Assembly (NCBI GenBank): GCA_016871015.1
Contig: VFZX01000020.1
Coordinates: forward strand, 1-43,521
Source of the DNA: Acidobacteriota bacterium
Lineage (GTDB): Bacteria > Acidobacteriota > Terriglobia > Bryobacterales > Bryobacteraceae
Direction of reading: 5' to 3'
Length of the DNA: 43,521 bases
Shown here: piece by piece, positions 17,615 through 25,189 of the stretch
Layout: each line of letters opens with the position of its first letter
How positions within the stretch are numbered: position 1 is the first letter of the stretch
Translations under genes and position numbers: made by a program
Notes under the pieces: generated by a model
The model's database searches: none
Told to the model about the DNA's origin: nothing
What the model saw: only the letters and a program-made list of their open reading frames with translations

Positions 17615-18325
17615 CTACCAGCCTGTGTTTTGCCGGATGGTCCCGGCGAGGCGGCGGCTGACGATGGTCTCGAGTCCGTTCGACATCTTGAGGAGCCAGC
17701 GCTTGCTCGAAAGGGGCGAGATGCGCCGGATGTGGTCCGTGTTGATGATGGTTCCCCGGTGGATCCTGCGGAACTGCTCGGCCGGGAGCTTGTCCTCAAG
17801 CGCCTTCAGCGTTTGCTCGGAGGTGTAGCGCCCGGAGGCGGTAAGGATGTACACGGTGTCGCTGGCGGCCTGGAAGGCGATCACGTCCTTGATGTCGATC
17901 AAATGGTAGTCGGATCCTGAACGGCCGGTGACGCGGCGGACAGAGGACGCAGGCCTCGGTTGGGGCGCTGGCAGACGCTGCCGGACGCGTTCGATCGCCG
18001 CGGCCAGGCGCTCCCGCCTGACCGGCTTGAGCAGGTAGTCCACGGCGCCCACCTGGAACGCATCGACCGCGTGTCCGTCAAAGGCGGTAACAAAGATCAC
18101 CGCGGGGCGATGTCCGGCGCGAAGCCCGCGGGCCACCGCGAATCCGTCGAGTCCGGGCATTTGGATGTCGAGAAAGATCACGTCGGGATCGCACCGTGCC
18201 AGGCACTCGACGGCTTCGCGGCCGGTCGAGACTTCCGCGAGTACTTCGACTCCGCCGGTCTCCTCAATCAGTTCGCGAAGGATCTGTCGCGCAACGGGCT
18301 CGTCGTCGGCGATCACGGCCCTCAT
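17615..18325 (-). CDS. LytTR-family response regulator
   Basis: A 236-residue two-domain regulator. The receiver domain (1-120) has D8/D9 acidic residues, phosphoacceptor D53 (VIFLDIQMPGLDG), T80 and K100 (YLLKPVRR). Residues about 140-236 form a LytTR DNA-binding domain (IDIKDVIAFQAASDTVYILT, RIHRGTIINTDHI). Proteins of this type bind paired direct repeats in promoters. Its ATG overlaps the sensor stop codon by four bases (ATGA), so the two are a pair. A receptor gene 40 bp downstream is a candidate target. In other bacteria such pairs respond to envelope state or nutrients; the signal here is unknown. Confidence 0.92.
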   Translation of the reverse strand: MRAVIADDEPVARQILRELIEETGGVEVLAEVSTGREAVECLARCDPDVIFLDIQMPGLDGFAVARGLRAGHRPAVIFVTAFDGHAVDAFQVGAVDYLLKPVRRERLAAAIERVRQRLPAPQPRPASSVRRVTGRSGSDYHLIDIKDVIAFQAASDTVYILTASGRYTSEQTLKALEDKLPAEQFRRIHRGTIINTDHIRRISPLSSKRWLLKMSNGLETIVSRRLAGTIRQNTGW

Positions 18326-20013
18326 GCTGGGACTCCGGTGGGGACGGCGAAGCTGACGCGTGATCCGGACGGTGTGGAGTCAATCACGAGCTTCGCCTCC
18401 GGCCCGTAACAGAGGCGCAACCGGCGCTCGACGTTCTTGAGGCCGACGCCTTGGCCGTGCTCAGCGGAACCCGCGCCGAATCCGGGTCCGGTATCGCGCA
18501 CACTGATCCGGACGTGATCTCCGTCACGGGCGGCCTCAACGTAGACTGCGCCGCCCGACGGGTCAGGCGCGATCGCGTACTTCACGGCGTTCTCGACCAG
18601 CGGCTGGAGCGACAACACCGGGATCGGAGCCAGGCGGACGTCCGGCTGCACCTGGATCTCGGTGCGAAGGCGGCTGCCGAGCCGGAGGCGCTCGATATCG
18701 AGATAAGCCTCAACCACGCGCAGCTCCTCCTCGAGAGCGATGTAGGTGCGATCGGCTTTGAGCAGGTACCGCAGCACGTCCGAGAGGTTGAGCACCATGC
18801 GGCGCGCCTGTGGGGAGTCGCGCGGAATGACACCGTAGAGCGTGTTCAGCGCGTTGAACAGGAAATGCGGCTGGATCTGGGATTCGAGGGCGCGAAGCTC
18901 GGCCTGGGCCACCAGGCGTGACATTTCAGCCTGACGGAAGTGCTCGACATCGGAGGCGATGCGCGCGGCCAGGCGGTCGAGAGCCTGGATGTCCTCGCTG
19001 AGGTAGCGGCGGCCGCCGCGCCGTGGCCCGAGAGGGATTTCATGGCTGTCGCCAGCGCCGAACCGCACCTGCACCGTGTAGGCGGATCCTGGCCCGGCGT
19101 TCACGAAGCGGGCGAGCTCGGCGGCGGCCAGGCGCAAGTACGCGGACTCGTTCGGAGCCTGCGCGGCGATGGCCTGAAGGCGGTCGAGGCTTTGGCGCAT
19201 GGAGGGCCGTCCGAACAGCACGCGCGTGAGCGTGTTCTGGAGTCCGGCGCGGATCTCGCCGTAGAGCACCAGCGCCGCGGCGCCGCCGACCAGATAGAGT
19301 CCCCGCTGGAACGGATCGGCAGCCGCGCCGGGCCGGGCGTGTTCAAGCACCAGGACGAAGAGTCCGGCCAGCGCGAGGCTCGCCAGCACGCGGACATAGG
19401 CGTCGAGCAGCAGGAACCGGTAGTCCTGCAAAAGGATCAGCAGCGCCAGCAGAACTCCGGCGTGATGCAGGAACAGCTCGAGGGGCCACTGCCCGTGCGG
19501 TTCGCCGGCGGTGAAGTGCATGAGGCTCATCGAGAACAGGAACAGCGCCATGGTGCTCACCAGGCGCGACGCGGATTCGCGAGTCTTGAGCAAGCCCGCG
19601 AAGGTCGCCGCCGTCAGGAGTCCGAATCCTCCGGTGGTGATCAGCAGCACCGCTCCGTGCGAGAGCCCACCCAGGGACTCGACCGCGTGGAGCGTGACGG
19701 CAACGGCGGCGATCGCGTATCCACAGCCCACGATCCAGCGGCGCCGGGCGCCCAGCGCCACGTGCAACAGCAGCGCGGGGAGGATGCTGAGCGCCGATAT
19801 GCTCACGGCCACCAGCACGCTGCCGGGCCGCACCAGGACGACAAGCGACGAGAGGTTGTAGACGAAGGCCAGCGCCGCCGCCGCGATGTTCAGCCATCCC
19901 GAGCTCGAGTGCCGGAGCAGGAAATACAGCGAGAGGCCGAACAGGAGAGCGCCCGCGGAGTGGCCGATCGTGTTGATCAGCAGGGGCTCGTGCGGGGAGA
20001 GCGCGGGATGCAT
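18322..20013 (-). CDS. LytS-type sensor histidine kinase
   Basis: A 563-residue membrane kinase. Residues 1-255 contain about seven hydrophobic helices in a 7TM-like sensor region without a known ligand domain. A linker of about 100 residues follows, then the His_kinase domain with the phosphoacceptor H383 in QIQPHFLFNALNTL, the N-box PLVENAVKYA (N475), the G1 box DTGPGF (D507) and GVGLKNVERRL. The histidine arrangement is that of the LytS/YehU class, which pairs with LytTR regulators, as here. I chose ATG 20013, which shares one base with the upstream stop (TGATG); the longer frame is Arg-rich and not coding. The input signal is unknown, but coupling to a metallo-hydrolase gene hints at a small molecule. 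Confidence 0.9.
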   Translation of the reverse strand: MHPALSPHEPLLINTIGHSAGALLFGLSLYFLLRHSSSGWLNIAAAALAFVYNLSSLVVLVRPGSVLVAVSISALSILPALLLHVALGARRRWIVGCGYAIAAVAVTLHAVESLGGLSHGAVLLITTGGFGLLTAATFAGLLKTRESASRLVSTMALFLFSMSLMHFTAGEPHGQWPLELFLHHAGVLLALLILLQDYRFLLLDAYVRVLASLALAGLFVLVLEHARPGAAADPFQRGLYLVGGAAALVLYGEIRAGLQNTLTRVLFGRPSMRQSLDRLQAIAAQAPNESAYLRLAAAELARFVNAGPGSAYTVQVRFGAGDSHEIPLGPRRGGRRYLSEDIQALDRLAARIASDVEHFRQAEMSRLVAQAELRALESQIQPHFLFNALNTLYGVIPRDSPQARRMVLNLSDVLRYLLKADRTYIALEEELRVVEAYLDIERLRLGSRLRTEIQVQPDVRLAPIPVLSLQPLVENAVKYAIAPDPSGGAVYVEAARDGDHVRISVRDTGPGFGAGSAEHGQGVGLKNVERRLRLCYGPEAKLVIDSTPSGSRVSFAVPTGVPA

Positions 20014-20798
20014 CAGGCCTCCGGAACGGTCCAGCCTTCTCCGGGTTCGAAGACCTTGAAGCGCTGCGCGGGACGCGAGAACAGCATGTGGCTCACGAAG
20101 CTCGACACGTCGCCTGCGGCGTGGGCGAACGTCCCGTAATGCATGGGAACGAGCCAGCGCGCTTCGATGTCCTCGGCCAATTGCGCGGCCTGTTCGATTG
20201 TGAAGCTGCCGGATCCGGAAATGGGCAGCAGCGCCACGGTGACGCTGTAGGGACGCAGCCGCGCGGCGAGTTCCTCGTAGGGGAGGCAATCGCCTGCATG
20301 GTAGATCGTGGTTCCGCCGCAACGCAGAAGATAGCCAAGGCGGGGGAATCCGCCGAGTGGAGTCCAGCCAAGATCAGGATGCGCGCAGGGCACGGCGTAG
20401 ATCCGCGTGTAGTCGCCGCTCTTGAAGTATTCGATCCGCAGGCCGGCGTCCGTTGTAGTCATCCGGTTGAAGCCGATGCCGAGCGAGCGGGCATGCTCGG
20501 CGGTGCTCTTGGGGAGCACAAGTTTGGCGCTCGAAGAGCTGTTCAGGATGGCGCTGAGCGTGGGGCCATCCATGTGATGCGCGTGAGTGTGGGAGGAGAG
20601 CACGAGGTCGGCGTGGCCGATCGCCGCTGGATCCATGGCCGGCGGTGTGATCCGGTCCGGCGCTGGTGACAGGCACGGATCGATATAGAAGATCATCGCG
20701 TGGAACTTGACGGCGAATCCGGAGTGTCCCAGCCACCACAGGCGCGGCGTCCAGGAGTGGTCGAATTCGATGTCGTCGAGCAGCTCGCGGCCGGTCAT
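20013..20798 (-). CDS. Metallo-beta-lactamase-fold hydrolase (UlaG-like)
   Basis: A 261-residue cytoplasmic protein of the MBL fold without a signal peptide. The metal-binding motif reads S-H70-T-H72-A-H74-H75-M-D77. The canonical form is HxHxDH, so the usual Asp at position 74 is His, which is unusual. WLGHSGFAVKF near the N-terminus, IYHAGDCLPYEELA (late His/Asp ligands) and VPMHYGTF are as expected for UlaG/UPF0173-like hydrolases. The start is ATG 20798, one base after the NUDIX stop (TGAGATG) with GGAA upstream; ATG 20819 is a longer alternative. It is in an operon with a sensor kinase. The substrate is not predictable. Confidence 0.82.
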   Translation of the reverse strand: MTGRELLDDIEFDHSWTPRLWWLGHSGFAVKFHAMIFYIDPCLSPAPDRITPPAMDPAAIGHADLVLSSHTHAHHMDGPTLSAILNSSSSAKLVLPKSTAEHARSLGIGFNRMTTTDAGLRIEYFKSGDYTRIYAVPCAHPDLGWTPLGGFPRLGYLLRCGGTTIYHAGDCLPYEELAARLRPYSVTVALLPISGSGSFTIEQAAQLAEDIEARWLVPMHYGTFAHAAGDVSSFVSHMLFSRPAQRFKVFEPGEGWTVPEA

Positions 20799-20799
20799 C

Positions 20800-21531
20800 T
20801 CATTCCAGGATACCGGCATACGCTTCCAGGCAGGCGCGGCCGGAGGATGCCATCGGATACTTGCGGGCAAAGTGCAGCAGCGCGTCACGCTCGGCCTGGA
20901 GACCCTGCATGGCGTCGTGTTCCCAGTCCCCGCGGAGGTCGCGCGCCTTGGCGTTGACCCGGGCGTAGAACATCAGCTCGGGCTTGAGAGTGTCTTCGGG
21001 ACGGGTGAGTCCAATGCAACGCATATCGAGAATCCGGGCGGCGTCAAGCCCGAGTTCCTCTTTCAACTCGTCGCGCATCGCCTGAAAGGGGAGGACGCGG
21101 TTATCCTTCACGTGGGTGTCGGCCTCGACGTGACCACCGATCACGTGCCAGCGCTGCGCCGATTCGGGCAGGCCCGCGCTCCGGCGCAGAACCACCACCT
21201 TCGAGTCGCTGGTGTGAACGCCGCAGCAGACGGCCAGCGGATTGGCGCGCTGGGAGTCCTCGATATCGGCGCGGGGGTTGGTGCCGTGGTACTCGCGGTA
21301 GCTGGTGGGTCCGGCGGTCATCACGACTCCACCTGCCCCGGCGGAATATCCGATGAGGCGGCACAGCCGTCCATCGAACACGTAGCGCTTGGTGGAGAGC
21401 AGCACCTCCCAGCGGCGCGCGATTTCGGCTTCGATCTGCGGCGTGGTGTCGCGCAGGAGCTCGGGCCGCCACACGATCTCGATCTCGTCTTCGCGCCAGA
21501 TGCCGCGGAACAGGAAGTCGCCCTTGTTCAT
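20800..21531 (-). CDS. NUDIX-superfamily protein with atypical box
   Basis: A 243-residue soluble protein. The segment from GGHVEA (about 132-137) to A-M-R-D-E-L-K-E-E-L-G-L (151-162) is a NUDIX-type box with an extra stretch between the Gly-Gly and the helix. Position alignment gives D in place of the usual Arg of REUxEExGU, although an Arg lies one residue earlier. An N-terminal domain of about 95 residues (FLFRGIWREDEIEIVWRPELL) precedes it. The role would be hydrolysis of a nucleoside diphosphate linked to another moiety, but the changed box makes activity uncertain. The ATG overlaps the tsaC stop by four bases. Confidence 0.65.
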   Translation of the reverse strand: MNKGDFLFRGIWREDEIEIVWRPELLRDTTPQIEAEIARRWEVLLSTKRYVFDGRLCRLIGYSAGAGGVVMTAGPTSYREYHGTNPRADIEDSQRANPLAVCCGVHTSDSKVVVLRRSAGLPESAQRWHVIGGHVEADTHVKDNRVLPFQAMRDELKEELGLDAARILDMRCIGLTRPEDTLKPELMFYARVNAKARDLRGDWEHDAMQGLQAERDALLHFARKYPMASSGRACLEAYAGILE

Positions 21532-22427
21532 GGAGAGGCCGCCCTTCTGAGCCGGTCGATTACGGGGGCCCACCCGGGTCCGTCCGGTGGCGGCTCGACA
21601 GCGATCCAGTCCAGACCTTGCTGGTCGAGGCTATGCAGGGTGCTGTAAAGACGGACGGCGTATTCTTTCGGGTCAGGCGGAAGTTGGATGGTTCCGCCCG
21701 CCGCAGAGTGCGTGACCCAGGCGCCGCGGCCTTCCGAGGGCGGCGGACCCAGGATCAAGCGTGTCCGTGGGCTGTAATGGCGCGGATGCATCCCCGGTGC
21801 GGGATGCGCCCCCATGCCCGGCTGGGCAGGATCCGCCAGCGGCCCGGTGACCGCTTCGATCTGCTCCCGGCTGATCATCCCGGGCCGTAACAGCATTGGG
21901 GGGCCGGCCACCGAGACCACTGTGGACTCGATCCCGACCACGCAGGGTCCGCCGTCGAGAACCATCGCTATCGAAGCGCCGAGAGCCTGGCGGACATGAT
22001 CCGCGGTGGTGGGACTGAGTCCGGTGAAGAGGTTGGCGCTGGGGGCGGCCAGCGGGACTCCGGACTCGCGGATGAGCGCCAGAGCGATTGGGTGGGAGGG
22101 CATGCGCAGGCCCACTGTAGGGAGTCCGGCGGTGACGATGTCAGGGATCGAGTCAGCTTTGGGGACGACCAGGGTGAGCGGCCCGGGCCAGTAGGTGTGC
22201 GCCAGCCGGTCCGCCAGCGGAGACCATTCAGCAGCAAGGCTGCGCGCCATTGCGATGGATCCCACGTGCACGATCAGGGGGCTTGTGGCGGGGCGCCCCT
22301 TGGCGGCGTAGATGCGGGCCGCTGCTTGCGGGTCGAGCGCGTTGCCGGCAAGTCCATAGACTGTCTCGGTGGGAATCGCCACCAGTTCCCCCTCCCGGAT
22401 CAGTTGTGCCGCACGGACAATGTCCAT
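21528..22427 (-). CDS. tsaC: Threonylcarbamoyl-AMP synthase (TsaC/Sua5 family)
   Basis: A 299-residue enzyme that makes threonylcarbamoyl-AMP from threonine, bicarbonate and ATP, the first step of tRNA t6A37 synthesis. IPTETVYGLAGNALD, the K-x-R pocket AAKGRPATSPLIVHV, TYWPGPLTLVV, VGLRMPSHP and APSANLFTG are all present. The length indicates the longer Sua5 form with a C-terminal linker and domain (PRHYSPRTRLIL, about 210-299) rather than short TsaC. The start is ATG 22427, which shares one base with the prfB stop (TAATG). A t6A gene next to prfB fits a translation-linked unit; tsaB, tsaD and tsaE are not in the window. Confidence 0.93.
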   Translation of the reverse strand: MDIVRAAQLIREGELVAIPTETVYGLAGNALDPQAAARIYAAKGRPATSPLIVHVGSIAMARSLAAEWSPLADRLAHTYWPGPLTLVVPKADSIPDIVTAGLPTVGLRMPSHPIALALIRESGVPLAAPSANLFTGLSPTTADHVRQALGASIAMVLDGGPCVVGIESTVVSVAGPPMLLRPGMISREQIEAVTGPLADPAQPGMGAHPAPGMHPRHYSPRTRLILGPPPSEGRGAWVTHSAAGGTIQLPPDPKEYAVRLYSTLHSLDQQGLDWIAVEPPPDGPGWAPVIDRLRRAASP

Positions 22428-23564
22428 TACTCGGGGAGGTCGTCTTTGTCGGAGGCTCCGGCGGTCTTGCCGGTCCGCTTGAAGACGAGCCATGCGTGCT
22501 GGAGATCGTACAGGCTGCCGTCGAGGACCCGGTCCACGTCGCCGATGGCAAGCTTGGTGCGGTGGTCCTTGATGAGCCGGTACGGCGCGAGAACGTAGCT
22601 GCGGATCTGGCTGCCGAAGTTGACGTCGGCCTTGGCGTCCTCCAGCTTGCGCTGCTCCGCCTTGCGCTTGTCCATTTCAAACTCGTACAAGCGGGAACGA
22701 AGGATCTTCATCGCGGTGCCCCGGTTCTTGATCTGCGACCGCTCGTTCTGGCACTGGACGACGATGCCTGTTGGCAAGTGCGTGAAACGGACGGCCGATT
22801 CTGTCCGGTTGACGTGCTGGCCGCCGGCGCCTGACGCGCGGAAGACGTCGACCTTGAGATCCTCCGGGCGGATGTCGATCTCGATATCGTCGTCGATCTG
22901 GGGATAGACGAACACGGATGCAAACGAGGTGTGGCGGCGGGCGTTGGCGTCGAACGGGGAGATGCGGACCAGGCGGTGGACGCCAATTTCGCTCTGCAGG
23001 AGTCCGTACACGTTTTCGCCGTTGACTTCGAAGGTCACGGACTTGATGCCCGCACCCTCGCCGTCGAGCCGGTCGATGATGACGCTTTCGAATCCGCTGC
23101 GCTCGGCCCAGCGAAGGTACATGCGTTCGAGCATTTCCGCCCAATCCTGGCTTTCGGTCCCACCCGCGCCCGGGTGGATGGTCACGATGGCGCTGCGGTG
23201 GTCGTTGTCGCCGGAGAGCAGCATCGAGTCTTCGAGCTTCTGCAGACGCTCGGCGAATCGCTTCATCTCAGCGGAGATGTCGGCGGCGACGTCTTCACCC
23301 TCAGAGGCGAGCTCGAAAAGGGCGGCGAGGTCCCCGGCCGAGGATGCGACGTCGCGGTCCTGGGTGACCGACACTTCCAGCCGCTTCCGTTCCTGGAGGA
23401 TCTTCTGGCTGGCGGCCTGGTCGTTCCAGAAGTCCGCGGCGGCGATCAGGGTTTCGATTTTCTCGAGTTCGGCTTGTTTGCGGGGAGCGTCAAAGATAGC
23501 CCCGCACAGCGTCAGCTTGCTGGCGGAGCGCGGTGTACTCGCGTTGGAGTTCGTCGAGTGTCAT
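22427..23564 (-). CDS. prfB: Peptide chain release factor 2, programmed +1 frameshift
   Basis: RF2 recognises UAA and UGA and hydrolyses peptidyl-tRNA. The gene begins at ATG 23564, reads 24 codons to an in-frame TGA (23492-23490), and continues after a +1 shift to 22427, giving 378 residues (E. coli RF2 has 365). The tripeptide SPF (202-204) and catalytic GGQ (247-249, AGGQHVNRTESAVR) are present and close to their E. coli positions. The downstream frame alone would lack the N-terminal 63 residues, so the shift is required. Low RF2 activity favours the shift, which is the known autoregulation of this gene. It heads a six-gene overlapped minus-strand run. Confidence 0.96.
23489..23502 (-). 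promoter_or_regulatory. prfB recoding site (CTT-TGA-C with upstream GGGG)
   Basis: On the minus strand the sequence reads GGGGC-TAT-CTT-TGA-C: a Shine-Dalgarno-like GGGG three to four bases before the CTT slip codon, then the UGA stop followed by C, the weakest UGA context. The ribosome slips from CTT to TTT and continues with GAC. This matches the classical bacterial prfB element. Confidence 0.95.
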
Positions 23565-23608
23565 GGAGGGTCCATTTCGAGGATAGCAAAGGAGGCGTTA
23601 AACTTGGG

Positions 23609-25186
23609 GTGGTGCGCTTCTTCAATACCGAGGGTCCGATGAAGCCGGAGATCCACTACTCGATTGACCCGTTGAGCCGGGTAGATCTTGCGAGGATCAT
23701 GGACCTGATCGAGTCCCAGCGGTACTTCCTGTTGCACGCACCGAGGCAGACCGGGAAGACCTCAGTGATGCGCGCTCTTGTCCGGCACCTCAATGCGACA
23801 GGCCGGTATCGCGCCGTCTGCTCAAACATCGAGGGCGCGCAGGCCGCGCGAGAGGATGTCGCCATGGCGGTAGATTCGATCCTTTCCGCATTAGCCGAGG
23901 ACTCGTTCGCCCAGCTTCGCGACCGGTTTCCGTCGGACTGGTATGAGACACGCAGAGGTGAACTTTCCGCGGGAGACCTGAGACGTATGCTGGCCGCGTG
24001 GGCAGCGAATGATCCACGTCCCCTCGTGCTCTTCTTGGACGAAGTGGACGCGCTCATCGGCGATTCCTTGCTTTCGCTGCTGCGGCAGTTGCGCGCGGGC
24101 TACCCGGAACGTCCCGAACGGTTTCCACAGGCGATGATCCTATGCGGTGTACGCGACATCCGCGACTACCGGATCGAGTCGTCGCGCGAGAAGGCAGCGG
24201 TCACGGGTGGCTCGGCATTCAATGTCAAGGCCGAGTCGCTGCGCCTGGGCGACTTCAGCAATGACGAGATCCGAACGCTGTATCTCCAGCACACGGCGGA
24301 AACCGGGCAAGTGTTCGAGGAGCCGGTGTTCGACCTGGTCTGGAGGTTGACGCTCGGCCAGCCGTGGCTTGTGAACGCGCTAGTGCAAGAAGCCACCCAC
24401 CGGAAGAACGGCTACAGCCGGCCCGTAACGGTGACCGCCATTGAATCGGCGAAAGAGAAAATGATCGTCGATCGCGTGACTCACATCGACCAGTTGGGAG
24501 CCAAACTACGCGAGGGCCGGGTGCGGCGGGTTGTGGCGCCAATCCTCGCTGGTGGCGTCCCGGAGGAGGGTACGAATCAGGACGATGCCGGCTACGCGAT
24601 CGACTTGGGAATCGTCCGCCGCGGGTCGAAGGGCCTGGAGATCGCGAACCCGATCTACCGGGAGGTGATTCCGCGATACCTCACCGTTGACGTGGTTGAC
24701 GCGCTGATGCCGTCGCAGGAGCCGGCCTGGTACATCGCGGATGACGGCCGGCTGGACATGGTGAAGCTGCTCCAAGCCTTCCAGCAGTTCTTCCGCGAGA
24801 ACTCCGAACATTGGGTGAAGCGGTTCGACTACCAGGAGTCCGGCCCGCAGCTCCTTCTCCAGGCGTTCCTGCAGCGAATCATCAACGGCGGTGGGACCAT
24901 CGAACGCGAGTACGGACTCGGACGTATGCGGACCGATCTGTTGATCCGCTGGCCGTGGAAAGGTGGCGAGCAGCGCATCGTGATCGAGTTGAAGCTCACC
25001 CGCAAGACTCCCACGGAGAAGTGGCTCGACGAAGGGCTCGCACAGACCGCGGAGTATCTTCAACGCACTGGCCTCGGCGAGGGCCACCTCGTCCTGTTCG
25101 ACCGCAGTGAACGGACCTGGGACGAAAAGGTCTACCGGACGCGGCGCGAGCACGGAGGACGCATGATCGAAGTCTGGGGAATGTAA
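23609..25186 (+). CDS. AAA-family ATPase fused to PD-(D/E)XK nuclease-like domain (copy A)
   Basis: A 525-residue protein. The N-terminal ATPase (1-~350) has a divergent Walker A, HAPRQTGKTS (K50/T51), and Walker B, LVLFLDEVDAL (D144/E145), with sensor-like GVRDIRDYR. It resembles the AAA-like (AAA_35-type) NTPases that open with RFFNTxGP. The C-terminus (about 425-525) carries a nuclease-like core: D443 in RTDLLIRW, E460-L-K462 in VIELKL, and Q479-x-x-x-Y483 (QTAEY), as in RecB-type PD-(D/E)XK domains. The start is GTG 23609, which gives the same length and N-terminus as copy B; GGAGG lies 13 bases upstream. A longer frame overlapping prfB is antisense and rejected. Three bases separate its stop from copy B. 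Cellular role unknown. Confidence 0.88.
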   Translation: MVRFFNTEGPMKPEIHYSIDPLSRVDLARIMDLIESQRYFLLHAPRQTGKTSVMRALVRHLNATGRYRAVCSNIEGAQAAREDVAMAVDSILSALAEDSFAQLRDRFPSDWYETRRGELSAGDLRRMLAAWAANDPRPLVLFLDEVDALIGDSLLSLLRQLRAGYPERPERFPQAMILCGVRDIRDYRIESSREKAAVTGGSAFNVKAESLRLGDFSNDEIRTLYLQHTAETGQVFEEPVFDLVWRLTLGQPWLVNALVQEATHRKNGYSRPVTVTAIESAKEKMIVDRVTHIDQLGAKLREGRVRRVVAPILAGGVPEEGTNQDDAGYAIDLGIVRRGSKGLEIANPIYREVIPRYLTVDVVDALMPSQEPAWYIADDGRLDMVKLLQAFQQFFRENSEHWVKRFDYQESGPQLLLQAFLQRIINGGGTIEREYGLGRMRTDLLIRWPWKGGEQRIVIELKLTRKTPTEKWLDEGLAQTAEYLQRTGLGEGHLVLFDRSERTWDEKVYRTRREHGGRMIEVWGM

Positions 25187-25189
25187 CCG

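Noticed and set aside
17575-17799. A 75-residue N-terminal extension of the second Oar-like receptor
   Set aside because: It overlaps lytR, is Ser/Arg-rich, and ATG 17574 gives a proper signal peptide with a Shine-Dalgarno.
20014-20322. A 103-residue N-terminal extension of the sensor kinase
   Set aside because: Arg-rich and antisense-like in composition within the MBL gene; ATG 20013 overlaps the upstream stop as usual for this operon.
23490-23492. In-frame TGA in prfB as evidence of a pseudogene
   Set aside because: The CTT-TGA-C context with upstream GGGG is the known recoding signal and the joined product is a full RF2.
22931-23608. An N-terminal extension of ATPase copy A running through prfB
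   Set aside because: It is antisense to prfB, and copy B begins exactly where GTG 23609 would start copy A.
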